A stretch of 49,907 nucleotides of DNA from Streptococcus pseudopneumoniae (GTDB lineage: Bacteria; Bacillota; Bacilli; Lactobacillales; Streptococcaceae). The notes beneath the pieces are model-generated. The model saw only the letters and a list, made by a program, of their open reading frames with translations. It did not search any database and was not told the origin of the DNA. Each line of letters starts with the position of its first letter. The stretch's first letter is position 1. Positions 49,787 through 49,907 of this stretch are shown piece by piece. The position numbers and the translations under genes were made by a program. The stretch covers positions 1 through 49,907 of the forward strand of contig NZ_JUUO01000034.1 of assembly GCF_001074975.1 (NCBI RefSeq), read 5' to 3'.

Positions 49787-49907
49787 AATACTCTTCGAAA
49801 ATCTCTTCAAGCCTCGTCAACGTCGCCTTGCCATAGATATAGTCACTGACTTCGTCAGTCTTATCTACAACCTCAAAACAGTGTTTTGAGCAACCTGCGG
49901 CTAGTTT
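49787..49907 (+). repeat. BOX element, cut by the right window edge
   Basis: boxA with AATACTCTTCGAAAATCTCTTCAA and CGTCAACGTCGCCTTGCCATAG (nearly the target of the BOXA1R typing primer), boxB with ACTGACTTCGTCAGT and CTCAAAACAGTGTTTTGAG, and the first bases of boxC (CAACCTGCGGCTAGTTT). Such elements are typical of S. pneumoniae, S. mitis and S. oralis. Confidence 0.92.

Overview
The window looks like the chromosome of a mitis-group Streptococcus close to S. mitis/S. oralis, not a typical pneumococcus. The evidence is the gene order (ritR-gnd-mapZ-rnpB-gpsB-recU-pbp1a-aliA, a capsule-type polysaccharide locus, dexB-luxS-clpL-mraY-pbpX-ftsL-rsmH), BOX-type repeats, and sigma-A promoters with TGn-extended -10 boxes. 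From memory, pneumococcus has a GH101 surface glycosidase gene between aliA and pbp1a, and a hyaluronan-use locus between gpo and the small regulator next to rsmH. Neither is present here.

Layout. 1-6.4 kb (mostly minus strand): ritR, gnd, mapZ, a 23S rRNA methyltransferase gene, rnpB, gpsB and a DUF1273 gene, i.e. redox/iron control, the pentose phosphate pathway and division-site placement. 6.4-9.2 kb (plus): recU and pbp1a, overlapping by 4 bases. 9.3-36 kb (minus): the polysaccharide locus read right to left. It runs wzg-wzh-wzd-wze (assembly and tyrosine-phosphorylation control), wchA (first sugar), wchF, a GT4 enzyme, a Stealth phosphotransferase, two GT2 enzymes, wzy, wzx, an acyltransferase, glf, rmlA-rmlC-rmlB-rmlD and a second glf. 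It is flanked by aliA on one side and two further ali-type lipoprotein genes plus dexB on the other. 37.8-39.9 kb (plus): a UPF0371 gene and luxS. 40-47.1 kb (minus): clpL behind an unusual promoter region, then mraY, pbpX, ftsL and rsmH. 47.3-49.7 kb (plus): a small XRE-type regulator, four small membrane-protein genes and gpo.

The predicted polysaccharide is a Wzy-dependent, linkable receptor-polysaccharide-type polymer. It should contain a hexose at the reducing end, rhamnose, galactofuranose, a hexose-1-phosphate (phosphodiester) linkage and probably an O-acetyl group.

Main points of interest: (1) PBP1a and PBP2x, on either side of the polysaccharide locus, both carry substitutions known from beta-lactam-resistant strains. 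(2) clpL has a duplicated promoter/CtsR-operator block of about 96 bp with a BOX element between the copies, plus a third CtsR box near the gene. (3) ali paralogues in the same direction flank the whole polysaccharide locus, and two glf copies flank the rml genes. Either pair could recombine. (4) A small regulator/DUF3278-like membrane cassette of unknown function contains a half-length internal duplicate and is translationally coupled to a glutathione peroxidase. No CRISPR array, tRNA, rRNA, prophage or intact insertion sequence was seen. The membrane cassette is the best candidate for an undescribed system, but its function is unknown.
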